From positions 558,001 through 622,000 of the forward strand of contig BROI01000016.1 in assembly GCA_027923505.1 (NCBI GenBank): DNA of 64,000 nucleotides, read 5' to 3'. This document shows, one piece after another, positions 30,641 through 40,724 of the stretch. The notes beneath the pieces were generated by a model. It saw only the letters and a list, made by a program, of their open reading frames with translations. It was not told where the DNA came from and did no database searches. Position 1 is the first letter of the stretch. Each line of letters starts with the position of its first letter. The position numbers and the translations under genes are program-made. Origin of the DNA: Mayamaea pseudoterrestris (taxonomy: Eukaryota > Bacillariophyta > Bacillariophyceae > Sellaphorales > Sellaphoraceae).

Positions 30641-32500
30641 ATGTTATATATCCGCATGATGCTATACCTTCTCATCAACACGTTGACTTCATGGCTGGGG
30701 CAGTTGGATGCACACACCATACTCGTCAAGCTCTTGACGACGACACTCGTCGCCTCGGCCATTTTGACGCACTTGGAAAGCCGTCGGAGTCGCAAACTGC
30801 TGGCGCAAATGGAGCAAGATGCACTGGACGATTCGTTGTCGGAGCTTGATCCATTGACGAATGATACAATACATATTCGATGGATGTGGGAGAATGATGT
30901 TCAAGGATTTCTGCATAATCTCAGAGAAGGATGCATGGCCATGGAATCTTCCAATCAGCATCGGCTACTGCGCATGACGATTTCCCTTCGACCGAGCCTG
31001 TTTTTAAATCTCGACAAAGACGCAGCTGAGCAAGTGTTGTCAGCACTCCGAGAGGCTCCGATTCAGGAAGTTACGTTTAACGATTCATTGGTACAGCCTG
31101 GTGAATTCAATCAATGGATGGATCTTTGCGAGTGCCTCGGATCGCTCACTACCTTGAAGCACGTCAAGTTTTTCGTCCAATTTGGAGACTTTCGAGCGCT
31201 AGCTGGTGCCATGCAGAGCTTCCGGCAAATATCGTTCCTGAGTCTCTTTGACAATGACGACAAAGTTGATCGGGAAAACTTTCATCGCACCTGTCAAGCG
31301 GAACATGTCGCAGCCATTGCTTTGGCATTGTCAAGTCATCCGAGTCTCCAAACAATCACGTGCCGTCTCGGAAAGGCAGCTTACGATGAAATGTTACCAA
31401 AAATATTACCAGTACTACCAACGATGCCACTACTGCGACATGTTATGATTTCCGAGACTACGTCAGCCGCAAGATCCATGACCGCAACTGTGATGTCTTC
31501 AGCTGTCAACGCCGCCATTACCTCAAATGATATGGGCATGCTACCACCAGAGATTTGCATCAGAAACCTGGAGTTTATGGATCATGATGGAGCGAGTCAG
31601 CATTTCTGCAATGGGCTAGCTGCCACCACGGCGAGTCGGATCCACTTGGACAATGTTCTAGTCGATCCAATTGCACTAGTCGCCGCACTCAAATCCTCCG
31701 ACATGGTGTACCTAAAGATCACCAATTGGCCCAGGAAACCAGCTACTCTACCAATCTTCTTGTCGGCGCTGGCCGCGACCATTTCAGACATGCGCATGGA
31801 GACGCTGGACTTGGAAAACGTCATTTCCACGTCCTTTGATTGCGGCTACGATTCAGGCAGCCATCTTGCCTTTGAGCAGGCCATTCATGAGCTCATCCAA
31901 GCCGCCTCGACCAATTCATCACTCCGTGTGTTGAAGCTTCCTTCGATTCGCTACACGAAGGAAATGGACAAGGCTGTCGCCGCCGTTATTCTCAACAAAA
32001 TGTCTGCTATTCAAGAGTTGACACTCTGCTGTCCTTGCATGCCATCGGAAGCCAAGGCTACCGATGATTACTCGAGCTTGTTGGACGCCCTTCACACGAG
32101 CTACACCAATGACAAGCATGAGGGTTCTTCGTCGTCAGCAACGGAGCCAAGCAGCTGCATTGTCAACTCTCATTCGAGCCCAATCGTTTGTCCCAACAAG
32201 ATTGAGTGTCCGCTGTTGTTAACGGCACTCAAGTCCAACTTTACCGTCCAGCACATTCAATTCAAAACGTGCAGTTTCGGCGACGCCTGCCGCGAGTCGT
32301 TCAGCGCGCAGTCGCAGCACATGGCCGCCGTACTGACCAAACTGAATCAAGCGGGCCGAAAGTACTTGGGCAGCGCACCCACGGATCGGCAACTGGCGCT
32401 GCACGTACTCGACAAGGTGCAGGATGACGCGAACTGTCTGTTCGTTCATTTGCAGGAGAATCCGCTGTTGATGTGTCAGCAGATTGGTAATAGTTTGTGA
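30641..32500 (+). CDS. LRR/RNI-like protein with N-terminal membrane segment
   Basis: 619 aa from the ATG at 30641; ATGs at 30656 and 30659 are possible alternatives. Residues ~5-45 are hydrophobic (MLYLLINTLTSW, LLTTTLVASAILTHL) and could anchor the protein. The rest is a series of irregular leucine-rich stretches (LTTLKHVKFFV, HPSLQTITCRL, MPLLRHVMISE, MRMETLDLENV, NSSLRVLKLPS, MSAIQELTLCC, NFTVQHIQFKT), each ~25-60 residues apart, as in ribonuclease-inhibitor-like solenoids. Such proteins mediate protein contacts. No enzyme domain is seen and the partner is unknown. Confidence 0.6.
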   Translation: MLYIRMMLYLLINTLTSWLGQLDAHTILVKLLTTTLVASAILTHLESRRSRKLLAQMEQDALDDSLSELDPLTNDTIHIRWMWENDVQGFLHNLREGCMAMESSNQHRLLRMTISLRPSLFLNLDKDAAEQVLSALREAPIQEVTFNDSLVQPGEFNQWMDLCECLGSLTTLKHVKFFVQFGDFRALAGAMQSFRQISFLSLFDNDDKVDRENFHRTCQAEHVAAIALALSSHPSLQTITCRLGKAAYDEMLPKILPVLPTMPLLRHVMISETTSAARSMTATVMSSAVNAAITSNDMGMLPPEICIRNLEFMDHDGASQHFCNGLAATTASRIHLDNVLVDPIALVAALKSSDMVYLKITNWPRKPATLPIFLSALAATISDMRMETLDLENVISTSFDCGYDSGSHLAFEQAIHELIQAASTNSSLRVLKLPSIRYTKEMDKAVAAVILNKMSAIQELTLCCPCMPSEAKATDDYSSLLDALHTSYTNDKHEGSSSSATEPSSCIVNSHSSPIVCPNKIECPLLLTALKSNFTVQHIQFKTCSFGDACRESFSAQSQHMAAVLTKLNQAGRKYLGSAPTDRQLALHVLDKVQDDANCLFVHLQENPLLMCQQIGNSL

Positions 32501-32850
32501 CGGTTTGTGACGTTAAACCAGCAGACAATACCGGAGGAGGCTGATAAGAATGTGTGGATCATCCGCAATAGTACATGCAGTACTAGATAGTTGTCTTACT
32601 TGATTTGTTGCGGCTGGCGCCATGATACATTTAGCTACCGGTAGAGTACCGGTACGTCGAAGAGTCCAAGTGCTCTCAATTAAAAGTCGTACCGGCTCAA
32701 CATTACGTCAGGATTAGGTATGTCGCATGCGACACAAATGTCACGCAACACGTTTCGACCGCTCATCCGCGACCATGAGCCTTCGTCAAGGTGCTCACTC
32801 TTAGTGAAAGACACTATACAAACTGACTGTAAATCGTTTACAGCTTTACC
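32501..32850. other. Intergenic region
   Basis: 350 bp between two + strand genes. Several ACCGGTA-type palindromic repeats at 32633-32660 (TACCGGTAGAGTACCGGTAC); no gene. Confidence 0.45.
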
Positions 32851-34044
32851 ATGTCAGGAGAACAACAAGACGAAGGTCTCATCGAGCAGCAAATGGATGA
32901 TAGTCAAAAGAATGAGACTCTAGCGGAACGTTTCGAGCGCGCCATTCGCGAATCCTCGTCAGAACCGGCCCACGCCATTATACTCTTCGAAACGCTCCAA
33001 GTTCAAGTCGCGCAACTATCATTATTTTCTGACAATGAGGAACTTGCCGACATTTCCACAAAGTCACTTCCATTTCTGTCACTCGAGCATCATTTGGCCA
33101 TGTGTCATATGAGTCTACCAATGCAACACGCCAACATGACGGAACGCTACACCAATCTGCAGCGCGCCTGCGACTACTGGACGGCCTTTTTGCAGCGACT
33201 CGATCAGTTGGAGCTACTCACCAAGGAGGAGCGAACGCAGTATCACGATTTGATGGAGCTTTCACAGCAGCAGGTTTCGTCGCATGATCATCAAGACGTT
33301 GCATCGTCGCGCGTCATGCCACCGCCCATGAACCGCGACGTGAAGATCCATCGCTTTCGTCAAAAACAAGTGGCGCTGCAGGAACGAGAGCGATTAGTTT
33401 CGTTGCAGCAGCGGCGGAACCGATTGAACATTAGTGAAACGGACGACTTGGACGGGTACGACTATGAATCGCTGCTGCGCAACTTGTATTTGAAGGCGCT
33501 TGAGATTGACAAGCTGGATGCCTTGGAGGAATGGTCCAGTGTCATTCGTGAATTGCCAATGATATGCATGATGCTTCAAAGGCAGACGCAACAAGGAGAA
33601 GCAGGCAATGGCACTACTGCTCCATCAACGGATGTACGCGCGCCTCCAGCAGCAGCAGCATTTAGCAACAACCACAGTAACAAACCACTGCAAGTGACGC
33701 GCATTACGCAAGACGCCGCTACCGGTCGATTGCAAATGCGACAGGAAGAGATTCGCTCACAAGTCTTTCAACCCGGCTGGACGCAACCAACCATGTCGCT
33801 CGAAGCATTGGCCGAGCGAGAAGTGTCCGACGCGTTGGAGCGACAGGCGCAACAAACGATTGCGGAAGCGAACCGCAAGCTGCAGCCGCGTCGGTTCGAC
33901 TTGCTGCGCAAGGATGGACTCGAGGACGACGCAAACTTGGTGGATGCCAGTGCTTTGCTCGATCGACAGTGGGACGACTGGAAGGAGGAGAATCCGCGTG
34001 GAAGTGGCAACAAGCGAGCCAATGTTGGTGATCGCAACTTTTAG
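32851..34044 (+). CDS. TAP42: TAP42/alpha4 (IGBP1)-like PP2A regulatory protein
   Basis: 397 aa. The N-terminal two thirds are helical (14-3-3-like/TPR-like in the family) and contain MNRDVKIHRFRQK. The C-terminus carries the family's most conserved block: MSLEALAEREVSDALERQ, then RRFDLLRKDGLEDDANLVD, then RQWDDWKEENPRGSGNK. TAP42/alpha4 binds the catalytic subunits of PP2A-type phosphatases and protects them, downstream of TOR in yeast and animals. Length agrees with the family (about 340-400 aa). Cytosolic by family knowledge. Its 3' end faces that of the UBLCP1-type gene. Confidence 0.9.
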   Translation: MSGEQQDEGLIEQQMDDSQKNETLAERFERAIRESSSEPAHAIILFETLQVQVAQLSLFSDNEELADISTKSLPFLSLEHHLAMCHMSLPMQHANMTERYTNLQRACDYWTAFLQRLDQLELLTKEERTQYHDLMELSQQQVSSHDHQDVASSRVMPPPMNRDVKIHRFRQKQVALQERERLVSLQQRRNRLNISETDDLDGYDYESLLRNLYLKALEIDKLDALEEWSSVIRELPMICMMLQRQTQQGEAGNGTTAPSTDVRAPPAAAAFSNNHSNKPLQVTRITQDAATGRLQMRQEEIRSQVFQPGWTQPTMSLEALAEREVSDALERQAQQTIAEANRKLQPRRFDLLRKDGLEDDANLVDASALLDRQWDDWKEENPRGSGNKRANVGDRNF

Positions 34045-34177
34045 TTGCGGAATGTCATTGTTCAGTCATTTGCGTTTAATAATTGTACTAAACAGCAAAG
34101 AGTAGGTTATATAATGAAATATGTATATATATTGTGCTGCAGTAAAACGGATTGAATAAAGCGCGGTCGTAAATATT

Positions 34178-35510
34178 TCACTCGCCATCGCCATCATCAC
34201 GAGGTGGCGTATACGGAAGCGTGCGCAATCCGCAAACGACTTCATCCCAGACCGAGTGATCGACTCGATCAAAGTTCACCTTCATCAGTGCCAGCAGGTT
34301 CAAGTAGGTCATCAAGCGGTAGAGCTCTTGGTCGCGACTAGCAGACGATTTCTTGCGATGGTACGCCTTGCACTTTAATCCGGACGACATGTTGAGGGCA
34401 AAGTTGCGCGACAAGTCGTCAATGTGAATGGTATTGTGACTACCATACTGCGGAAACTTGCTCCAAATGAGTTGCAGCGGTTTCACGTGATGGACAAAGG
34501 TGGTGCCGTCGCGCTTGGTGGACTTGACTGTAAACATGGACGTTTTGTCCAAAACAAAGAGAAACTTGTAATTATTCGTCATGAGCATTCCAAGCTCAAT
34601 GAGTTTGGTTTCCAGCCACCGCCAGCTTGTCTGCGACCAAACGACCATGTCATAGTTCTCGTAGGCGCTGTATATATGTAAAAGTGGTTGATGTGAGTGA
34701 GCCATCGCATGCGTTTCCATTGCCTACATTATGAATTGCAGCAGCATGCATACTTGGTAAGAAACTCGTCCATATGAGGCCGCTTCATGGAGCCAGGTGT
34801 TACTCCACGTTCAATGATCTGTCGCGACGAAAAGTCGAGCAAAGTATGATCCAAGTCGAGAACCTGTTTCGTAAGCAACGAGACGTGTGAGTCAAACACA
34901 ATCAGAGCGCTCACGCAAATACACACGACACGACAGCAGTATTTACCAACAATGCTTTTCCTGGTCGGGGCTGGTTCATCAAATGGACGGCTGTATGCTC
35001 GGTGAACTGCGCCAGCTTTTCGCCAGTGGCAACGTGCTCCAGCCACTGATCCGAGCCAGCTGTAAAGTCAAGCTCAAAGTCGTCAATGACATCCGGCATG
35101 TCGGAAGCATTGCGATTGATGGGATCAATAAAGATGCTCTCCTCTGGAGTTCCCATGAGAATGAATTGATGAGTCATAATGCTTATGCTTGCGTTCGTTG
35201 CTGCGGCAGCCGTCTTGCTCTTGAGACTTTCCAGCGTGAGCGAGTCCGTGACGTTCTTGGCGCCTCCATCGCGCGCCACGAGCCCGACAAGCTTTTGTCG
35301 CTTGGGTAAAATGTGCGTATGCGATGCAAGCATTTCCTTGACTTGCAAAATGGTCGTCGTGGGGTGCAAATTGGTGAGTTCGATCCGTTGCTTGTTGAAT
35401 TTGGCAATGAGCGTGACACCAATGTAGTCGAGTGCTGGAGTTTCGGACTCGGTCACGACGATTGACGCCGAATCTAGCGTCATTGATTCTTTTAGATCGT
35501 CTTCACTCAT
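34178..35510 (-). CDS. UBLCP1: Ubiquitin-like domain CTD phosphatase (UBLCP1-like), three exons
   Basis: Exons 35510-34947, 34863-34754 and 34667-34178; introns of 83 and 86 nt (GTAAAT...AACAG and GTATGC...TACAG) keep frame and give 387 aa. Start at 35510 (MSEDDLKES). Residues ~30-110 form a ubiquitin-like domain (VTLIAKFNKQ, TTTILQVKEML). The HAD phosphatase site VLDLDHTLLD falls exactly on the first splice junction (D191, D193). MKRPHMDEFLTNAYENYDMVVWS follows, then a second motif with IHIDDLSRNF. UBLCP1 dephosphorylates nuclear proteasome 19S components in animals. It is longer than human UBLCP1 (~318 aa) because of an insert between the two domains. Confidence 0.9.
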
Positions 35511-35963
35511 TGTAAATGAGTAAATGAGTGCAAGTAAACGGCTTTTGTCCAAGAATACAAAGCAATAAGCGGCAAAGACAAATTCATGCTTGGTGCGGTT
35601 TTCGCGTGTTGGAAAAATTAAAAATCGCACTGGTACTCGAGAAAGAATTTACACCCCCGGTATATAACCTAGCTGCTGGTGATCTACTGGGTTTCAGGGT
35701 TTAGTTTTGAGCCTCATTGTGTGCAGCAGGGGATTTCATGAGGGAATTGAAAGCAGCCTTTTTCTTGCCGTGCCCTGGCACCGGCACACAGTGGGCAAGC
35801 AGGGCTTTTATTGGCTATCTTCTTCTCTCTTATCTTTGTGCTACCAAGGTCACAAACGCGGGATTTTGTTTTGCAAATATTCTGTGTTGCCTTTAACTAT
35901 CTATTTACTTGGATATAGCGTTGATGGACACATACGTTTTGTTAGAATCATGATTATAATGGA
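35511..35963. other. Intergenic region
   Basis: 453 bp upstream of the phosphatase start; no gene recognised. Confidence 0.45.
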
Positions 35964-38780
35964 CTATATTGATGGAATGATGCTTTCACCGGGAGCAAAT
36001 ATATCACCCGGCCGGTCAATTAACTTTGACTCGGTCTGTGGACCAGTGTTCAAACTCTTGGCGTTTCCGTATATTGCCACTTTGCTTTCCGCTTCGGGAG
36101 TTGCAAGGCTCGATGACGACGGTATCAAGTTGACGAGTGAAGGCGGGACCAGTAGCGCATCAATTTCGTAAATCAAGTCTTGCTTGGTCAAGTAGAATCC
36201 TGCCCCAGTACCCCTTGCTTCGTTGAAGCGCAGCAACTTGCCACTTGCTCCAGATCGCGTTACTGTCACGGTGATGGATTCTCCCTGCATTGTGAGATAT
36301 TCAAATGTGCCAAAGTCAAGCTCTGAAAACGGAATCAATTCCACAATGACGTGATACAAAAGCACCTCCTCCAGCACGGCCTGGTTGCTTGGATTAAGCA
36401 AATAATCAATTGTTTCCTGCGGCGTGTTGGTAAGTGCTATGTTATTGGGAGCGCAAAGGGTCGAGTCGACAAGCATGGCGAGCTCGCGCTGTAGCTGCGC
36501 TGTTTGAAAGAGCGCACTCAGCTCGCTAAAGGTACTTGGCAAGGCTGCCAAGGCAGTTCTTGGGTTTAAAAAGAACCAATATGGCAAGATGGCAGCGTCA
36601 ATCTGGTGGAGGACGCCATTCGTTGCAATTGTATCAGCAGCAATCACGTTAATGGGCACTTGCTTTCCAGCTGTGACACTCGGGGTGACTAGCTGGATGG
36701 ACCCGTTGGTCGTAACATCAATAACAATTTGCAGATTGTTTGTCATGGTAATTGATAAGCCATCGACTAAGCTGTTCGCAAGCAGCTCTTGCGTAGCGAG
36801 GTGGTATTGAGCCAAGTTTGTAGCATGCAGATCGTACTGCGGAGTCGTCAGCTTGTTGTAGTATGCATCGCCAACGGTGTTTTTCAAGGCTGCGTTTCCT
36901 GGTGCAAACAGTGTGAATGGACCACTATCAGGATTATTGAGTGGGCCGCTAACTCCAGCAACCTCGAGGAGCGTCGCGATGCCGGTGAATCTTGGTGTGG
37001 TGGAAACAATTGTGAAAATTGTTGACGTTTGAGTTGCAGGAGCTCGCGTTGGTCCAGGCGCGGGCGATGGAATTGCAAAGTCGGGCGGAAACAATACTTG
37101 TGGCGACTCGTATAGGACATTGTACTTGGCCAAGTAAAAGACACTGGACCGAATGTTGTTGAAGAACAAGTCAATGGTACCCCCTGGTCTACGCTCGCGA
37201 CGACTCATGACGATGGCATCGCCCTGGACGGATGTAAAGCTTGTATCTTCAAGTGGATAGTCGGTAAAGTCAATGACCGAATTGATAATGTGATACTCCA
37301 GCACTTGACGAAGAACTTCCGGATTGCTAGTCAAGTAAGTCAACGTCCGTGCAGGTAGTGCGTTGAACGCTGCATTCGTCGGAGCGATCAGAGTCGTAAA
37401 GGCCGATGTAATCACGTCCTGCAGTCCAGCCACCTGAATCAAGTTTAGCAAGGTGCTGTACCGGTTTGGAATCTCTTCCATGACGCCATTCAAATTTAGA
37501 AATACCCAGTACGGCGACAATACTTCAGGAACTCGGTGCAAAATACCATTTGACGCCATCTGCTCTCGTGGAAGCAACAAGACGTTTGATGTTTTCCCTT
37601 GACTGGCAGAAAATGTTTCCAAGTAAACGTTGTTGTTCGTAACGTTAATTGAAATTGGCTCGTTGCCGAGCATATTTAGCTCGAGTCCATTCGTCAAGTC
37701 GCTCGTTTTATAGGCAGACGTTTCCGTAATGTGATTGGTCAACAAGTTTTGCAAGTGCAGTCCAAAGGCTGAGTTTGTGATGAGTAGCTGCGAGTAGTTT
37801 GACCCAAGTCGTTCAAAAGCATTATTGTTTGGAGCAAAGACGGTGATTGGATCTTGCATTGCGAGCAAATCCTGCAAGTCAGCCGAAATGACGGCTTGTT
37901 CCAGTGTACTCAAGTTATCAGCCGCCTGGATCAAGTTCCAAACTGTTTGCGGCAGACCGACTGATGGTGCAAGTATTGGTTGGATATTTGGACGATTAGT
38001 GGGACTTTGCGATTGCGGACCTTTGGATGGCGTTTTTGTCGGCCTTGGTGTCGGACGTAGCGTTGGTTCTGGAATTCGAGGTCCCTGTGATGGTCGAAAT
38101 GTGGGACGAAGAGTTGGCGCCGATACTGGAGGTCTTGCAGACGGCGGAAGGATCGGTGGCGTAGTGGGTGTTTTCGTCGGCCTTAGAGTAGGTCGAGGAG
38201 CTATGGGAGCTTTTGCTGGCGCCATTGTCGGTCTCTTGCTCGTACTAGGAGACTTGCTAGGACGGGGAGTAGGTTTTTTTGTAACTGGTCGGCTGGTTGT
38301 CGGACTTTGGATTGGCATGCTAAAGCTGCTTTCAATGGCTCCACTGCCACTTCCAATCGTCAAGATTTCGTCCCATGCGAGTACATCCTTGTTTTCACCG
38401 TCAGCCAAGGATGCAGAGAAGCTTGCAAACTCGTCGCTCATGTTGTGGCTAGACGACTCCTTGATGATGGATGGAGGTGCGAAAGTGATGGCATCGGCAA
38501 TGGACGACGACGGAGCAGGAAATTGCGTATCCACTTGCCGCTGCTGCTCCGGAGCAACCGTATCCGGTGCATCAGCATAGTACGACGTACTTAGTGTGTC
38601 GAGAAAGTCTTCGTGCTTGACAGTGGTCTTGGAAGATTCGTCGGTGGTTGCGGATGTTGCTTGGTTCCCTCCGACCAGTTTCCTCGTTCGTAGCAAACCC
38701 TGCTGAAGCTGCGCCTGCGACGAGGTAGTAGCGGCTGCAAGCCAAAGCAGTGGGAGACTGTAGCGTGAGTTGAGCTGCAT
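35964..38780 (-). CDS. Secreted four-fasciclin-domain protein with Pro/Thr linker
   Basis: 938 aa from the ATG at 38780. Signal peptide MQLNSRYSLPLLWLAAATTSSQA. Residues ~60-170 are Ser-rich. Residues ~170-280 are an 'RPT-x-P' linker (RPTKTPTTPPILPP, RPTFRPSQGP). Then come four FAS1 domains, recognisable by TVFAPNNNAFERL, TTLIAPTNAAFNAL, FTLFAPGNAALKNT and TLCAPNNIALTN and by the YH-type second motif (LEYHIINSV, LLYHVIVEL). Domains 1 and 3 resemble each other (ending YWVFLNL/YWFFLNP), as do 2 and 4, so the protein is an A-B-A-B duplication. FAS1 domains mediate adhesion and matrix contacts. No C-terminal membrane segment is visible, so it is probably a matrix protein. Confidence 0.85.
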   Translation of the reverse strand: MQLNSRYSLPLLWLAAATTSSQAQLQQGLLRTRKLVGGNQATSATTDESSKTTVKHEDFLDTLSTSYYADAPDTVAPEQQRQVDTQFPAPSSSIADAITFAPPSIIKESSSHNMSDEFASFSASLADGENKDVLAWDEILTIGSGSGAIESSFSMPIQSPTTSRPVTKKPTPRPSKSPSTSKRPTMAPAKAPIAPRPTLRPTKTPTTPPILPPSARPPVSAPTLRPTFRPSQGPRIPEPTLRPTPRPTKTPSKGPQSQSPTNRPNIQPILAPSVGLPQTVWNLIQAADNLSTLEQAVISADLQDLLAMQDPITVFAPNNNAFERLGSNYSQLLITNSAFGLHLQNLLTNHITETSAYKTSDLTNGLELNMLGNEPISINVTNNNVYLETFSASQGKTSNVLLLPREQMASNGILHRVPEVLSPYWVFLNLNGVMEEIPNRYSTLLNLIQVAGLQDVITSAFTTLIAPTNAAFNALPARTLTYLTSNPEVLRQVLEYHIINSVIDFTDYPLEDTSFTSVQGDAIVMSRRERRPGGTIDLFFNNIRSSVFYLAKYNVLYESPQVLFPPDFAIPSPAPGPTRAPATQTSTIFTIVSTTPRFTGIATLLEVAGVSGPLNNPDSGPFTLFAPGNAALKNTVGDAYYNKLTTPQYDLHATNLAQYHLATQELLANSLVDGLSITMTNNLQIVIDVTTNGSIQLVTPSVTAGKQVPINVIAADTIATNGVLHQIDAAILPYWFFLNPRTALAALPSTFSELSALFQTAQLQRELAMLVDSTLCAPNNIALTNTPQETIDYLLNPSNQAVLEEVLLYHVIVELIPFSELDFGTFEYLTMQGESITVTVTRSGASGKLLRFNEARGTGAGFYLTKQDLIYEIDALLVPPSLVNLIPSSSSLATPEAESKVAIYGNAKSLNTGPQTESKLIDRPGDIFAPGESIIPSI

Positions 38781-39085
38781 CGTTTTTTACGGTCAAACAA
38801 GTGCGACGGGTTTGCTCTCTGTCATTTTTTGTTGTTGCAACAAAGAATGAAGTTGCGCCTTTTAGCGATGAGGTGCGTGACCGACTGTTGCCCGACCGGC
38901 GCGCGCGCCAACGGGTCTGTGACATCATTTCAGTGCCGGATCGACAGCTACCTTCCTCGGGGTCTACCGGTATTGTAGGTCAAGCTGCCAGCTTTAACGT
39001 AGCACAATATGCTCGCAAGTAGACGCATTAAAAATAAATAACAATGAATTATAAGCCATATAAGTTCCCCATTTAACAATCGCAT
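38781..39085. other. Intergenic region
   Basis: 305 bp between two minus-strand secreted-protein genes; no gene recognised. Confidence 0.45.
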
Positions 39086-40393
39086 CTATTTTTGTTCCTT
39101 CAAGGATCGATCCGTCGGAGCAGCCTTGGCGGACGGCGCAAGCACCGAAGCCTTGACTGACGGCGCAACGTTTGGTCGCGATCTGGATGGTCTCCTGCTC
39201 CTCATTCTCTTGGCGGATGGTGCAAGAATTGTTGGCGTCTTTTGTGAAGCAGACGGCGGTAGTACTGGCGGAGGCGTCTCCGTCACATATGACGGACGTT
39301 TCGTCCCTGGTAGTCCAACATCTGATGGGGCTCGCACTGGTGGCGGCGTCTCCGTCACATAAGACGGACGCTTGGTGCCAGGTGGTCCAACATCCGATGG
39401 AGCTCGCACTGGCGGAGGTGTCTCCGTCACATATGACGGTCGTTTCGTTCCAGGTAGTCCAACATCTGATGGTGCCAACACTGGCGGAGGCGTCTCCGTC
39501 ACATAGGACGGTCGCTTGGTTGCAGGTAGCTCCACATCCGATGGTGCACGAGTTGGCGTTTGCTTGTGCGAAAAGGCTGGCGGTAGAGCGGGTGCCTTCG
39601 TTGTTCCCTTGTGCGACTTTCGGTTCGGCCGCGGTGCGCGAGCAGGTGCAAGGGTTTCTTCCTCCGAATACGACGGTCGCTTGGTGCCAGGCACCTCGAC
39701 ATAGGACGGTCGCTTGGTGACAGGCACTTCCACATCTGATGGAGGCAGCACTGGTGTGGGAGTCGCCGGTCGTTTCGTGCTTGGCGGTAGCACTGGCGAC
39801 GGCGTCCTGTTCATCATTGTGGGACGCTTTGTTAAACCCGGAATCTTGTAGGCTGGTCGCCTGGTTGCTGGCAATGGCTCCGTTGGTGCCGGCAGTGGAA
39901 ATATAGTTGTCATCGTCATCATCATTTGCTTTTTGGATGGTGGCATGCTCATGCTGGCAGAGTATCCGCTGGCGGCAAACTCGCTTAGCCACGAGGATGC
40001 TTCGTCCTCGTGCTCATCTTCGGTCGTTGTGATTCCAAAGTGACTCTCCCACATTTTTTCGTCTTCTTCCTTGACGAGAGCAACTGATGGAACTATCGTG
40101 GGACTGCTTATTGTTGATGCAACTGTTGGAATGAGCGTTGGAATGGCCGTACTAGGAGCCGCTGAAACTGGAGCAGCTGACACTGGCACATCCGTCAAAG
40201 CAAACACAATGGGTTCCACCTCTGGCAATGGATCCTCCTCAAATTTGTAGGGAACGTTATGAACGGCAATGCGGCGGGCGCGCACAAGCTTTGACTGCTG
40301 CTGTTCCTCCTCCTCATGGTTGTTGCTCGCTGTAGCGGAAACAATGGCCGTCGCCCCAAAGGAGATTGACACAAAGAGACTCTTCACCTTCAT
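39086..40393 (-). CDS. Secreted Pro-rich repeat protein
   Basis: 435 aa from the ATG at 40393, chosen for its leader (MKVKSLFVSISFGATAIVSATA); the frame to 40498 has none. Residues ~25-170 are acidic and Thr/Ser-rich. The C-terminal half is Pro-rich, with units of PSDVGLPGTKRPSYVTETPP (~25 aa) repeated four times (about 39250-39520) and shorter TKRPSY variants before them. The final ~50 residues are basic (RMRRRPSRSRP-like). Extended Pro/Lys/Tyr motifs of this kind suit a wall-bound or crosslinked structural protein; that is inference. It sits between two fasciclin proteins on the same strand. Confidence 0.75.
   Translation of the reverse strand: MKVKSLFVSISFGATAIVSATASNNHEEEEQQQSKLVRARRIAVHNVPYKFEEDPLPEVEPIVFALTDVPVSAAPVSAAPSTAIPTLIPTVASTISSPTIVPSVALVKEEDEKMWESHFGITTTEDEHEDEASSWLSEFAASGYSASMSMPPSKKQMMMTMTTIFPLPAPTEPLPATRRPAYKIPGLTKRPTMMNRTPSPVLPPSTKRPATPTPVLPPSDVEVPVTKRPSYVEVPGTKRPSYSEEETLAPARAPRPNRKSHKGTTKAPALPPAFSHKQTPTRAPSDVELPATKRPSYVTETPPPVLAPSDVGLPGTKRPSYVTETPPPVRAPSDVGPPGTKRPSYVTETPPPVRAPSDVGLPGTKRPSYVTETPPPVLPPSASQKTPTILAPSAKRMRSRRPSRSRPNVAPSVKASVLAPSAKAAPTDRSLKEQK
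39250..39540 (-). repeat. Coding tandem repeat, four ~75-bp units
   Basis: Each unit encodes PPV-x-A-PSDV-x-x-P-x-TKRPSYVTET. Units are nearly identical at the DNA level, pointing to recent expansion. Confidence 0.8.
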
Positions 40394-40724
40394 CTCTTGT
40401 ATGTGCCTTGACTTGTATGTTTGATGAAAGCGTCGTCTGTCTTGTTGTGTATATAGGCCTGCACCTATTTTCGAAAATTTGCCTCCCTCCACAAGCAAAA
40501 GGTGCGACAGATTGGCGATGGCTCGCCCGGCTTGCTTTCAATATGGAAAACTCTCTCACGAAGAGTACCGCTACGACGAAGATATGCAAAGCAAAGCCAT
40601 CAAAGCAGCCCAGACCCTGCCGACACAAAACTTGACTCGTCGTTACTCTCTCCTATTCTACCAATCGAAACCTGGTGACTGTAGTAGTCTTGGAACCAAG
40701 TCACATAGAATATCATTTTTAGCC
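40394..40724. promoter_or_regulatory. Divergent intergenic region
   Basis: 331 bp between the Pro-rich gene (-) and the polyQ gene (+). The + frame is open here from 40479 with an alternative ATG at 40518, so part could be coding. Confidence 0.35.

Noticed and set aside
38994-39992. 332-aa open frame on the minus strand
   Set aside because: An alternative frame of the Pro-rich repeat gene; the repeats keep it open, but it lacks a leader and has unusual Cys/Trp composition.
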